From Verrucomicrobiota bacterium (GTDB taxonomy: Bacteria; Chlamydiota; Chlamydiia; Chlamydiales; SM23-39), in assembly GCA_018239895.1 (NCBI GenBank), contig JAFEGL010000072.1, positions 1 through 42,581 on the forward strand: a stretch of 42,581 nt of DNA. Reading direction: 5' to 3'. Shown in pieces: positions 1-7,529 of the stretch; position 1 is the stretch's first letter, and each line of letters starts with the position of its first letter. The position numbers and the translations under genes were made by a program. The notes below the pieces were generated by a model that saw only the letters and a program-made list of their open reading frames with translations, ran no database searches and was not told the DNA's origin.

Positions 1-50
1 GCGCGGCTCACATGATGACGCTGCGAGGCGCAGCTAATGATAGGCATGAT

Positions 51-72
51 GCAGGACTCCGCCCTGCACCCC
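51..72. repeat. GC-rich intergenic repeat, copy 1
   Basis: A GC-rich segment that recurs in inverted orientation near 29480-29502, with 21 of 23 bases matching by eye when position 50 is included. Both copies lie just beyond the 3' end of a gene (the broken gene at 93-357 and the CDS ending at 29477). That placement suggests a REP-like or terminator-associated repeat, but two copies are too few to define a family. Confidence 0.4.
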
Positions 73-92
73 AAAACGAGCGGAGAACGAAA

Positions 93-357
93 TTACAGCT
101 CTTCCTCTTCTTCGAGGATGCCCCATTCCGATATTAAAAATGTAACGAAGTGTGGGTGATTAAGCGAAGCTTCGCTTTTGATAGTCTTGGCATTGCATGG
201 AACGCCGATGAAGACAAGAGAAGTGAATCGTTAAAGGCTGCACAAATGATGCGCTTGAGCCAATGACCGGTTGATAGAACAAGCCATAGCTCAGACTCGC
301 TGAAAGATTCAGCGTCTGTGATAGCGGGAAAACCGCGGTAGGATCTTGACTGTTCAT
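93..357 (-). pseudogene. Small gene with apparent +1 frameshift, unknown product
   Basis: An ATG at 357-355 follows a good ribosome-binding site (AGGAG, 6 nt spacing). The first reading frame (MNSQDPTAVFPLSQ...) is open to 160. A different frame continues without a stop to 93-95 and ends in an acidic tail (GILEEEEEL). The span is 265 nt, that is 88 codons plus one base, so a single-base insertion or sequencing error near 215-240 would join the two parts into a protein of about 87 residues. The composite has a moderately hydrophobic middle and I do not recognise it. No slippery heptamer is obvious, so programmed frameshifting is less likely than mutation. The AT-rich 358-517 region separates it from the divergent lipoprotein gene and probably holds both promoters. 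Confidence 0.5.
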
Positions 358-517
358 AGATAACTCCTGCGAACATTATTATTCGCGTAAATAATTATAT
401 ACACATTTAACATTACATTCAAACGAAATTAACAAAAGAAAATACACAAATTATGCATAAGCACTTAAAAATCAGTATATTGACTAAATTCTAATATCCA
501 TCTACCATCTCGTAGTT

Positions 518-862
518 ATGAAATGGATTGTGTGCCTGCTTCTACTGGCCGCCTGCCGGAAAGGGATCGAGGGGGAGAGTCCGTGCCGAGAGAGCCCCCT
601 TTCCCTTACGACTCTCCGGGCCGGAATGGGGCAGGAGGAGATAGCAGCCCTGCTCGGGCGCCCCTTCGAGAGGCTCCCCTCCCCTTTTGGCCGGGAGACC
701 TGGGTCTACCTTCCCCGAAGGCTCCACCCCCTCTTTTCCAATACTCAGGACAAAACCTGGCACCTGATCCGCCAGTCCGACGAAGAGGTCTTCCTCGTCC
801 TCCATTTCGATGAGGAGGGGAAGCTTCAGTATTTGGTGGCCCAAAAAAAACTGATTTCATAA
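518..862 (+). CDS. Small BamE/SmpA-like lipoprotein
   Basis: 114 residues. The N-terminus is a short lipoprotein signal (MKWIVCLLLLAAC) with the lipobox cysteine at residue 13. The mature part resembles the SmpA/OmlA (BamE) fold: a GMGQEEIAALLGRP segment, then an aromatic WVYLPRR strand, then a terminal hydrophobic strand with FDEEGKL. BamE-type proteins are small outer-membrane lipoproteins of the beta-barrel assembly machine. The fold also occurs in other envelope proteins, so the BAM role is inference. The next gene, an adenylate kinase, begins 28 nt downstream on the same strand, so co-transcription is likely. No strong Shine-Dalgarno is visible before the ATG. The upstream region is very AT-rich. 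Confidence 0.65.
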   Translation: MKWIVCLLLLAACRKGIEGESPCRESPLSLTTLRAGMGQEEIAALLGRPFERLPSPFGRETWVYLPRRLHPLFSNTQDKTWHLIRQSDEEVFLVLHFDEEGKLQYLVAQKKLIS

Positions 863-890
863 ACTGTTATGGTACAGTGGAGACCTGTAT

Positions 891-1637
891 ATGAAGAGAT
901 GGATTGGACTGATTTGTATGTTAGGAATGCTCACCACAGGAGGCGACGCGTTCGCCATGTATCGTTCTTCTACCCCGAAACCCCTCGTAGTGATTCTCCT
1001 AGGCCCCCCTGGAGCCGGTAAAGGGACCCATGCGAGCCCCATGAGCCAACAGCTCGGAATCCCCCACATCTCAACAGGCGATCTCTTCCGGGAAAACATC
1101 CGAGGCCAAACCGCTCTCGGTAAAAAAGCCAAAGAATACATGGATCAGGGTAAACTCGTCCCCGACGAACTGGTCCTCGACATGCTCTTCGACCGGATCG
1201 CCCGCGATGATTGCAAAAGCGGTTATATCCTCGACGGATTCCCCCGGACTCTCGCCCAAGCGAAGGCTCTCGACGCCCGGCTCAACAGCCACAACCAGGT
1301 CGTCGCGATCAACTTCGATGTTCCCGATGCGGTGCTTGTCAAAAGGATCGCCGGCCGGATGCTGTGCAAAAGCTGCGCTCGTCCCTACCATAGAGAATTC
1401 CAGCCGCCTGCTGCAGAAAACATCTGCGACACCTGCGGCGGCAGCCTCTACCAGCGCGACGATGACAAAGCCGAAGTGGTTGTAAAGCGGCTCGAGGTCT
1501 ACCACGAACAGACGCAGCCAGTCATCGACTACTTTGCTGCCAAAAAAGGCTCATTCCATCAAATCAATAGCCAAAATCCTCCCGCGCAGGTATTCCACGA
1601 GGCGATGGAAGTTCTGCCAGTCCCAGCTGTCAAATAA
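891..1637 (+). CDS. adk: Adenylate kinase with N-terminal signal-peptide-like extension
   Basis: 248 residues. It catalyses phosphate exchange between ATP and AMP. The P-loop is at 38-46 (GPPGAGKGT), the AMP-binding STGDLFR near 61, DGFPRT at 115-120, and a zinc-type LID has cysteines at 159, 162, 179 and 182. All key motifs are intact. The oddity is the N-terminus: residues 1-22 (MKRWIGLICMLGMLTTGG plus DAFA) look like a cleavable signal peptide ahead of the usual kinase start. A second possible start is the ATG at 957 (MYRSSTPKP), with AGGAGG at 939-944 but 12 nt spacing; GGAG also precedes the ATG at 891. From 957 it would be an ordinary cytosolic Adk. It follows the BamE-like lipoprotein gene by 28 nt. 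A long inverted repeat lies just after the stop. Confidence 0.93.
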   Translation: MKRWIGLICMLGMLTTGGDAFAMYRSSTPKPLVVILLGPPGAGKGTHASPMSQQLGIPHISTGDLFRENIRGQTALGKKAKEYMDQGKLVPDELVLDMLFDRIARDDCKSGYILDGFPRTLAQAKALDARLNSHNQVVAINFDVPDAVLVKRIAGRMLCKSCARPYHREFQPPAAENICDTCGGSLYQRDDDKAEVVVKRLEVYHEQTQPVIDYFAAKKGSFHQINSQNPPAQVFHEAMEVLPVPAVK

Positions 1638-1640
1638 GGG

Positions 1641-1791
1641 CGGGGGAAGCCCCCGTACCCCAAAAAAAATTACCACAGAGATAGGAAAGAGATTTAATTT
1701 CCATTTTGCTGGAGCGAAAAGAAAATTCTTCTCTCTTTCCTATCTCTCTAGGTTCTGTGGTGAATTTTTTTGGTGTGTGGGGCTTCCCCAC
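1641..1791. repeat. Long imperfect palindrome between convergent genes
   Basis: The left arm (about 1641-1692) and right arm (about 1730-1791) are imperfect reverse complements. The left arm contains GGGGAAGCCCC, an A-run, ACCACAGA and GATAGGAAAGAG in order, and the right arm mirrors these. The loop is about 35 nt. The element fills the gap between the adenylate kinase gene and the convergent GNAT gene, so it can act as a bidirectional terminator. It is much longer than an ordinary terminator and may be a MITE-like insertion. Confidence 0.75.
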
Positions 1792-1793
1792 TT

Positions 1794-2360
1794 CTATCTC
1801 TGATTGTAGAACTCGTATCCTGTGTAGATATCTGGGTTGTATTTGGGGTGCATGAACGGGCTATCGACAAAGCCGATTGCGTGCCAAAATTCGGTGGCGA
1901 CCGAGTTCGCCTTGCGAGTGATCGTCACCAGCTTTTCAATTTCAGGAAAATCTTTCAAGACTGTTGCGATGAGAGTTGTCCCAATCTTTTGCCTCTGGTG
2001 ATCGGGGTGGACCGACATTTGGGCTAAGTAGACCTCTTTTGGATAGTTTTCGAAATCGAGGAGCAGCATGCCAATGGGCCTCCCCTCTTTCTTCGCTGTG
2101 AGCCACCGCCGCCGATGATTTCCCATGATGAAGTGTCTGTATTCGTTGTCAAAGACCTCCGTCAGCCAAACGTTCACAGCAGCCCGGTCGGCTTTGAAAA
2201 GCGCCTCAGGCGGGATTTGGTTGTAGTTGGTAGAGAATCCGAGAAAAAAGACCTCTTTGCAGCTGTTAAAATCGGGCCCTGTCTCCCATTCGTAAGTGAC
2301 GTTCGCTGAAGTTGTAATGGCGAAAAATGAGAAAAAGAGTGTGGCGAGAAATTTAAACAT
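1794..2360 (-). CDS. GNAT family N-acetyltransferase with signal peptide
   Basis: 188 residues. Residues 1-19 (MFKFLATLFFSFFAITTSA) form a clear signal peptide with an A-x-A-like end. The rest is a GNAT fold. The acetyl-CoA-binding motif A is seen around SVHPDHQRQKIGTTL, where the usual Q/R-x-x-G-x-G/A loop is RQKIGT. It is followed by a C-terminal AIGF segment typical of motif B. GNAT enzymes transfer acetyl groups to amines and normally work in the cytosol where acetyl-CoA is found, so an exported version is unusual. It lies 14 nt downstream of the SulP gene on the same strand and is probably co-transcribed with it. The substrate cannot be told from the sequence. Confidence 0.8.
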   Translation of the reverse strand: MFKFLATLFFSFFAITTSANVTYEWETGPDFNSCKEVFFLGFSTNYNQIPPEALFKADRAAVNVWLTEVFDNEYRHFIMGNHRRRWLTAKKEGRPIGMLLLDFENYPKEVYLAQMSVHPDHQRQKIGTTLIATVLKDFPEIEKLVTITRKANSVATEFWHAIGFVDSPFMHPKYNPDIYTGYEFYNQR

Positions 2361-2374
2361 GGAACCTCCTAGAA

Positions 2375-4051
2375 TTATTCTACGAGTAGTCTAGCTTGCG
2401 CTAGAGCTGCATCGATATGGGGGAATGTGTTTTTTTCCCCGACGAGTGGCAAGATCCCCAAATGGGCAAGATCTGTTTTTGTCTGACCTTGGACGCCAGA
2501 GAGGAGCAAAGTCGTCTTGTGGCGTTTGCATCTTTGGTAAAATTCCTTTAGCGCTTGAGCTCCCGAAGCGTCGACCATCGGGACGTGGCGCATCCGGAGA
2601 ATGAAAACTTTGGGAGGAGCTGAGAGGACTAAGTTTTGGAGCATATCGGCAGCTCCGAAGAAAAAGGGGCCCTGAATTTCATAAACCTCTATGCCAGCGG
2701 GGACCGATTTATTTTGAATCGCATCTGGATCGGTTTTTTCAGGAAACTCCGACTGAGGCTCGCGGAAGATGGGTGTGAGGGCGACGGTTTTAGAAAAATC
2801 GCTCATCCGCTTCATGAAAAGGAAGGAAGCTAAAACCATCCCAAACAAGATGGCCACTGTGATGTCGACCAACACGGTTAGGAAGAAGGCGGTCAGCAGG
2901 ACCCCCATGTCTCCTGCCGGCCCTCGAAGGAGACGGACGAAGTGGCCAATCTCGCTCATGTTCCAGGCGATCATCATCAAAACCGCCGCCAAAGCTGCCA
3001 ATGGAATCAGACTGACGACAGGAGCCAAAAAGAGGATGATGCAGAAGAGGGTAACCGCGTGGATCATCCCGGCCATCGGAGTTTGCGCGCCCGTTTTAAC
3101 GTTGGCGGCAGTCCGGGCGATCGCCCCTGTCGCGGGGATTCCGCCGAAAAGGACCGATCCAAAGTTCGCAATCCCCTGCGCAACGAGCTCGCAGTTCGAT
3201 TTATGGCGAGAGCCCATCATCCCATCTGCAATCACGGCTGAAAGGAGCGATTCGATTCCTCCCAATAAAGCAATCGTGATCGCATCGAAGCAGATCTCAG
3301 AGAGTTTATCGAGCGGAACTTTCAATGATGGGAGGGAGGGGATCGGGAGGGTGCGGGGAACTTCGCCGAATTTGGAGTGAATGGTTTCAATGCGGATATC
3401 GAGCGCCCAGGTGACCAAGGTAGCTAAGACAATCGCTCCGATGCCCCAGGGAATCCGCGGGCAAAAGCGGCGGATGGCGAGAATCACTGCCAGCGTGCTC
3501 GCCGAAACGGCCAGAGTGGGACCGTGGGTCGTCGGAAAAGCTCTGAAATATTCGATCCACTTCAATACGAAATCTGCGGGGGGCGCCCCCATCTGGAGCC
3601 CGAAAAAATCTTTGATTTGCGAAGAGAAGATGATGACTGCAATACCGGTGGTAAATCCTGTAACGAGAGGGTAAGGGACGAACTTGATCCAAGTCCCGAT
3701 CCGGCATATTCCAAAAAGAATGAGAAGGACCGATGCAATGAGAGTGGAAAGAGCGAGCCCTTCGTAGCCGGTCCGTTGAATGATCCCGTAGACGATGACG
3801 ACAAAGGCGCCTGTAGGACCGCCGATCTGGACACGGCTGCCGCCTAGAGCCGAGATCAAGAAGCCGGCGACGATCGCTGTGAAAAGTCCCTTGTCAGGCG
3901 TCACGCCCGAGGCGATCGCAAAGGCCATCGCCAACGGAAGGGCGATGATCCCGACGGTAATCCCCGCCAAGAGATCCTTTTTAAAGAGATTGAGCGTGTA
4001 ATCTCGGAGATAGAGATAAGACTTAGGGACAAATTCATGAAATCTAGACAT
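2375..4051 (-). CDS. SulP family anion transporter with STAS domain
   Basis: 558 residues. The N-terminal three quarters is a multi-pass SulP membrane domain, with the diagnostic GGPTGAF segment near residue 78 and many hydrophobic helices. The C-terminal 110-120 residues form a STAS domain, with the characteristic VDASGAQAL loop. The family moves sulfate, bicarbonate or dicarboxylates, usually with Na+ or H+. The specific anion here is not determinable. The start codon (CAT at 4049-4051 on the plus strand) lies at the edge of a 168-bp palindrome, so the translation initiation region can fold into a hairpin. The signal-peptide GNAT gene follows after 14 nt, and a DASS carboxylate transporter lies upstream on the same strand. 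Confidence 0.92.
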   Translation of the reverse strand: MSRFHEFVPKSYLYLRDYTLNLFKKDLLAGITVGIIALPLAMAFAIASGVTPDKGLFTAIVAGFLISALGGSRVQIGGPTGAFVVIVYGIIQRTGYEGLALSTLIASVLLILFGICRIGTWIKFVPYPLVTGFTTGIAVIIFSSQIKDFFGLQMGAPPADFVLKWIEYFRAFPTTHGPTLAVSASTLAVILAIRRFCPRIPWGIGAIVLATLVTWALDIRIETIHSKFGEVPRTLPIPSLPSLKVPLDKLSEICFDAITIALLGGIESLLSAVIADGMMGSRHKSNCELVAQGIANFGSVLFGGIPATGAIARTAANVKTGAQTPMAGMIHAVTLFCIILFLAPVVSLIPLAALAAVLMMIAWNMSEIGHFVRLLRGPAGDMGVLLTAFFLTVLVDITVAILFGMVLASFLFMKRMSDFSKTVALTPIFREPQSEFPEKTDPDAIQNKSVPAGIEVYEIQGPFFFGAADMLQNLVLSAPPKVFILRMRHVPMVDASGAQALKEFYQRCKRHKTTLLLSGVQGQTKTDLAHLGILPLVGEKNTFPHIDAALAQARLLVE

Positions 4052-4217
4052 GAACCTATCCGTAAAGTAGTTTGTGGCAAGCCCGAGAGTTCGGGCGAGC
4101 GATTTTTGAGAGAAAAGCTGAGGTCAAAATCGGAACGGGAATATGGCCTCGGCTTTTCTCACGAAAAGCGCCGGCCGAAACTTGGGATTGCCCGAAATAC
4201 TTTGCGGATAGGTTCAT
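4050..4217. repeat. 168-bp imperfect palindrome upstream of the SulP gene
   Basis: Both ends read ATGAACCTATCCG inward, and about 70 nt of each arm match with a few substitutions and gaps, for example GAGAAAAGCTGAGG against GAGAAAAGCCGAGG. The left end includes the SulP start codon. The right end is close to the stop codon of the upstream DASS gene. It may act as a processing or attenuating hairpin between two co-oriented genes, or be a miniature inverted-repeat element. No target-site duplication is obvious. Confidence 0.8.
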
Positions 4218-4228
4218 AGGCGTATATA

Positions 4229-5638
4229 TTACCAAAGGCCCAAAATTTTCCACCAGATCCCGCCAAAAAACATCCAAATGAAGATGTTCGCCACGCTGGC
4301 GATGAACCCCATTTTCCACCAGAGGCCGACAGGGACATAGCCCGAACCAAAAAGGATTGGGGCTGGCCCGGAGCCGTAGTGGGTCAAGCCGCCGAAGAGG
4401 TTGCTGAAGAAAGCGAGAGTCAGCGCGGCCAACTCTGGCGGAGTTCCCAACGCAATTGCGACGATTAGAAGGGGCGCGTACATGGCGCCAATGTGAGCTA
4501 CATTGCTCGCGAAGAAGTAGTGGGAATAAAAATAGATGAGGGCAATCGCAACAAAGCCGATGATCCATTCAAATCCAGAAACATTTGAAACGACCCACTG
4601 GCTGAACCAAGTCGCCAAGCCGAGTTTATTCAAGAAAGTCGCAAGCGTGACGAGAGTCGCAAACCAGATGAACGTATCCCAGGCTCCCTGTTCTTCGAGA
4701 GCATCTTTCCACCTGATGACGCCGGTGATGAAGAGGATGGAAAGTCCGATGAGAGCTGCAACAGAAGCCTTGAGTCCAAACATCGGCCCAAAAATCCAGA
4801 GGGCAAGCAAGAGGATGAATGTGCCGAGCATGATCCACTCTTTGGGTTTCATCGGTCCCATCTGCGCCAATCTTTCGGAGGCCATCTCTTTGGCGTGGGG
4901 CGTCTGGCGGATCGTCGGGTTGATAAGCCGGAACAAAAGGTAGGGGACGAAAATGAGGCTGATGATCCCCGGAACCATCGAGGCAATCGCCCAGCTGGCC
5001 CAGGTGATTTCGACGCCGTTGTCGTGAGCCAGTTTCGCGATCAGCGGGTTTCCCGCCATCGAGGTCAAAAACATAGCCGAGGTGATCGTGGTTCCTTGAA
5101 AAGCGGCTAAGGTGAGGAACATCCCCATTTTCGGATCGTGGGATCTCCCTGTAAAAATATCGGCCAGAGCTTTTAAAATCGGATAGACAATCCCCCCAGC
5201 CCGGGCTGTCATGCTCGGAATGGCGGGGGCTAAAATCAGATCAGTTGCTACAAGTCCATAGCCAAGTCCCAGGCTATTCTTTCCAAGGGCGCTCATGACT
5301 TTATAGGCCATGCGGCTTCCAAGTCCGGTCATGATGAATCCCCTAGCGATGAAGAAGGCGAAGACAATCAGCCAGACAACATCGTTGCTGAAGCCGCTGA
5401 ACGCATCGTCGAAAGAGAGGGTTCCTGTCGCCGTCGTAGCTGCGAGTCCCAAAAGGGAGACGGTTCCCATCGGAAAGGGTTTTAAAATTACCCCTAAAAT
5501 TGTGGCGACGAAGATCGCAAATAGGTGCCACGCTTCTGGCTTGACTCCATTCGGAATCGGACAAAACCACAAAATCAGGCCAATCAGTACACAGAATCCA
5601 AAAATGAAATAGGTCTTATTCCGCTCGTAAAATGTCAT
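4229..5638 (-). CDS. DASS family dicarboxylate / 2-oxoglutarate-malate translocator (SodiT-like)
   Basis: About 469 residues with 11-12 hydrophobic segments and the DASS/CitT signature regions, including SMTARAGGIVYPI and NVAHIGAMYAPLL, plus FGGLTHYGSGPAPI near the end. Family members exchange 2-oxoglutarate, malate or succinate across the inner membrane. Chlamydiae have a homologue used to obtain host carboxylates. I chose the ATG at 5638 because GAGGTG sits 7 nt upstream. A TTG at 5662 would add eight residues but has no better site. It is transcribed away from the exported FAD/NAD-binding protein gene, and a long palindrome separates it from the downstream SulP gene. Confidence 0.9.
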   Translation of the reverse strand: MTFYERNKTYFIFGFCVLIGLILWFCPIPNGVKPEAWHLFAIFVATILGVILKPFPMGTVSLLGLAATTATGTLSFDDAFSGFSNDVVWLIVFAFFIARGFIMTGLGSRMAYKVMSALGKNSLGLGYGLVATDLILAPAIPSMTARAGGIVYPILKALADIFTGRSHDPKMGMFLTLAAFQGTTITSAMFLTSMAGNPLIAKLAHDNGVEITWASWAIASMVPGIISLIFVPYLLFRLINPTIRQTPHAKEMASERLAQMGPMKPKEWIMLGTFILLLALWIFGPMFGLKASVAALIGLSILFITGVIRWKDALEEQGAWDTFIWFATLVTLATFLNKLGLATWFSQWVVSNVSGFEWIIGFVAIALIYFYSHYFFASNVAHIGAMYAPLLIVAIALGTPPELAALTLAFFSNLFGGLTHYGSGPAPILFGSGYVPVGLWWKMGFIASVANIFIWMFFGGIWWKILGLW

Positions 5639-5712
5639 GTTCGGCACCTCGAAAGTCGACAATTGGTATCAAATTATAGGAAAAAGGATAAATTTTTTGA
5701 AATTTATTCGAA

Positions 5713-5747
5713 AGGTCCTCATAATGGTTACCTCTTACAGAGGACCT
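5713..5747 (+). promoter_or_regulatory. Leader hairpin that pairs with the Shine-Dalgarno sequence
   Basis: AGGTCCTC at 5713-5720 is perfectly complementary to GAGGACCT at 5740-5747, with a 19-nt loop. The downstream arm contains the Shine-Dalgarno (GAGG, 5740-5743) of the CDS starting at 5749. Folding would hide the ribosome-binding site. It could instead be a protein-binding operator if the transcript starts inside it. Confidence 0.5.
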
Positions 5748-5748
5748 A

Positions 5749-6732
5749 ATGCGATATCTATTGATTGTATTTTGGATTTCTTCGCTCTGGGCGGCCGACT
5801 ACGATGTGGCGATCGTCGGCACAAGCCCCTTTTCTCTTCTCGAAGCCCTCTACCGCTACCATCTTGGTGAAAAAGTTCTCGTCGTAGAGCAGGACGATAT
5901 ATGCGGCGGGGCTTGGCGGAGCATCGACGTCTGTGGAATCGAACAGGTCGATCTGGGGTGCCATCAAATCGGCCACGACGCCCAGCTCCTCCATTTTTTA
6001 GAAGAATATGTGGGCTGCAAGATGGTTTCCCTCGACAATCCCCTCGCCGCCTACACTTCTACATCGGCCAACGGATACTATTTTTCAGGCGGATGCCGCG
6101 AGCTCATCTCCCAGTTGATGAACCTGATCGGCAAAACAGGGATCGATCTCTGGATGAATACGACCCTAGAAACGGCGAAAATCGATCCAATCGAATCGAT
6201 CGCCCACTTGCGACTCGGTGAAAAGACCGTCACTGCAAGCCGCCTTGTCGTCCCCTACTACGCCTCATTCAAGTTTGAAAATCTATCGCTGGAGAGGCAA
6301 TCGACCCCCGTTTCGAAATACCCTCACCTCTATCTGTTGATTGAAGATACCTCCTATCCCCGATTTTCCTATCAATGCAGCATCGGACCTGGATTTAGCC
6401 GAATGATGAATTTAACCCATTTCGCCGGAATGGTCGGGACGGGCCAGCAGCTGATTGTCTTCCAAACCCACAGCCCCCTTACCTTTGAAACGGGGGAGTC
6501 TTTTGTGGGACTTTTGAAGGAGCGGGGCTATCTCAACGATTCTGCAAAACTCCTCATGGCAGATGCCTATGTCTTCGAGCAATCTTACTTCAACAGGGGT
6601 TTTCTTCAACAAATCCCGCAGGGAAATGTCATCGTAGAGACTCTCGACACGAGCCACATCCAAAACCTCACTCGATATGTTTCAAAATGGAAAATGGTCC
6701 TAAAACCTTATAAAGAAGCGATGCAATCATGA
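5749..6732 (+). CDS. Exported FAD/NAD(P)-binding protein, amine-oxidase/GDI-like
   Basis: 327 residues. Residues 1-15 (MRYLLIVFWISSLWA) form a signal peptide. A Rossmann beta-alpha-beta unit follows directly: DVAIVGTSPFS, then KVLVVEQDD and CGGAW. This resembles the N-terminus of amine oxidases, phytoene desaturases and Rab GDI. The glycine loop is degenerate (GTSPFS instead of GxGxxG), so dinucleotide binding may be altered or lost. No complete C-terminal amine-oxidase motif is evident, and the protein is shorter than typical oxidases (about 430-500). The stop overlaps the next start (ATGA), implying translational coupling with the DUF218-like protein. The substrate is unknown. Confidence 0.65.
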   Translation: MRYLLIVFWISSLWAADYDVAIVGTSPFSLLEALYRYHLGEKVLVVEQDDICGGAWRSIDVCGIEQVDLGCHQIGHDAQLLHFLEEYVGCKMVSLDNPLAAYTSTSANGYYFSGGCRELISQLMNLIGKTGIDLWMNTTLETAKIDPIESIAHLRLGEKTVTASRLVVPYYASFKFENLSLERQSTPVSKYPHLYLLIEDTSYPRFSYQCSIGPGFSRMMNLTHFAGMVGTGQQLIVFQTHSPLTFETGESFVGLLKERGYLNDSAKLLMADAYVFEQSYFNRGFLQQIPQGNVIVETLDTSHIQNLTRYVSKWKMVLKPYKEAMQS

Positions 6733-7526
6733 GATCCGTTTTACTGGCTTTTTTTCTCCTCTGCCGACTTTTTCTTCTCGCTGAAAGGCCGATTTCTTAT
6801 CACGAGACGCTTGAACAAAAACCCGCCTTGACCGAACTTTTCACTCTGTTCGGTACTTCGAGCGACAAGCCGCTGGTGCAACTCAAAGAAGAGACCCGGG
6901 CGCTCTGGATGCAAGCGGGAAAAGAGCGGTGGGAGTTTGAGAGCCGCTATGAGGAGGAGAAAGAGATTCTTTGGCCCCTCTTTGCCAAACTCGATTTGTT
7001 CGATTCGATTTTGGCCAGCCGCTCCCATTACGATTTTGCTCTGGTTCACGGGGCTCTACTATCGAGAGTCGAAGACCGTTTGAATTTTTTGATCTCCGAA
7101 TGGAATCGGGGCGTCCGGTTCAATCAGCTTGTCTTTTTGACGGGACAGCGCCCCCTTCAGCCAAGCGAACTAGCAAAAGTCGGCGCTCCTTTTGAGACTG
7201 ACATGGTCCGTTGGGTCTACGAGCGGGCCGACATGCCTGTTGAAATGAGAGCGCTGCCTGTGACTTTCGTCGATGCGAGCGGACAGAATGGACGGCGCCC
7301 CTGCACTGAAGATACTGTCCGGACCTGGCTTTCAATGAAGCCGATTCCGGGCACCTGCCTTTGCGTCTCGAATCAACCTTACACCTGCTACCAAGACGGG
7401 GTCATCAAAAGGCTTCTCCCCGATCCGTTCACGGTAGAGACGATCGGCCCTCAAACTGGCTCCGATCCGAGCGTCTCTATTCTTCTCGACACCCTCGCCA
7501 AGTGGCTGAACCAGATGGATGAATAA
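6729..7526 (+). CDS. Exported DUF218/YdcF-ElyC-like protein
   Basis: 265 residues with an N-terminal signal peptide (MRSVLLAFFLLCRLFLLA). The central and C-terminal parts resemble DUF218 (SanA/ElyC/YdcF): a hydrophobic strand ending in LTGQRP, then an ETDM segment, then RRPCTEDTVRTWL, then CVSNQPYTCYQ, in the order expected for the family. ElyC and SanA affect peptidoglycan or undecaprenyl-carrier metabolism and envelope integrity in enterobacteria. The role here is open. It overlaps the upstream FAD/NAD-binding gene by 4 nt, so the two products may work together in the periplasm. The downstream aldo/keto reductase converges on it with only 3 nt between stops. Confidence 0.55.
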   Translation: MRSVLLAFFLLCRLFLLAERPISYHETLEQKPALTELFTLFGTSSDKPLVQLKEETRALWMQAGKERWEFESRYEEEKEILWPLFAKLDLFDSILASRSHYDFALVHGALLSRVEDRLNFLISEWNRGVRFNQLVFLTGQRPLQPSELAKVGAPFETDMVRWVYERADMPVEMRALPVTFVDASGQNGRRPCTEDTVRTWLSMKPIPGTCLCVSNQPYTCYQDGVIKRLLPDPFTVETIGPQTGSDPSVSILLDTLAKWLNQMDE

Positions 7527-7529
7527 ACA

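Noticed and set aside
1071..1505. Long minus-strand open frame across the adenylate kinase gene
   Set aside because: It is antisense to intact kinase motifs and its composition is that of a shadow frame in GC-rich coding DNA.
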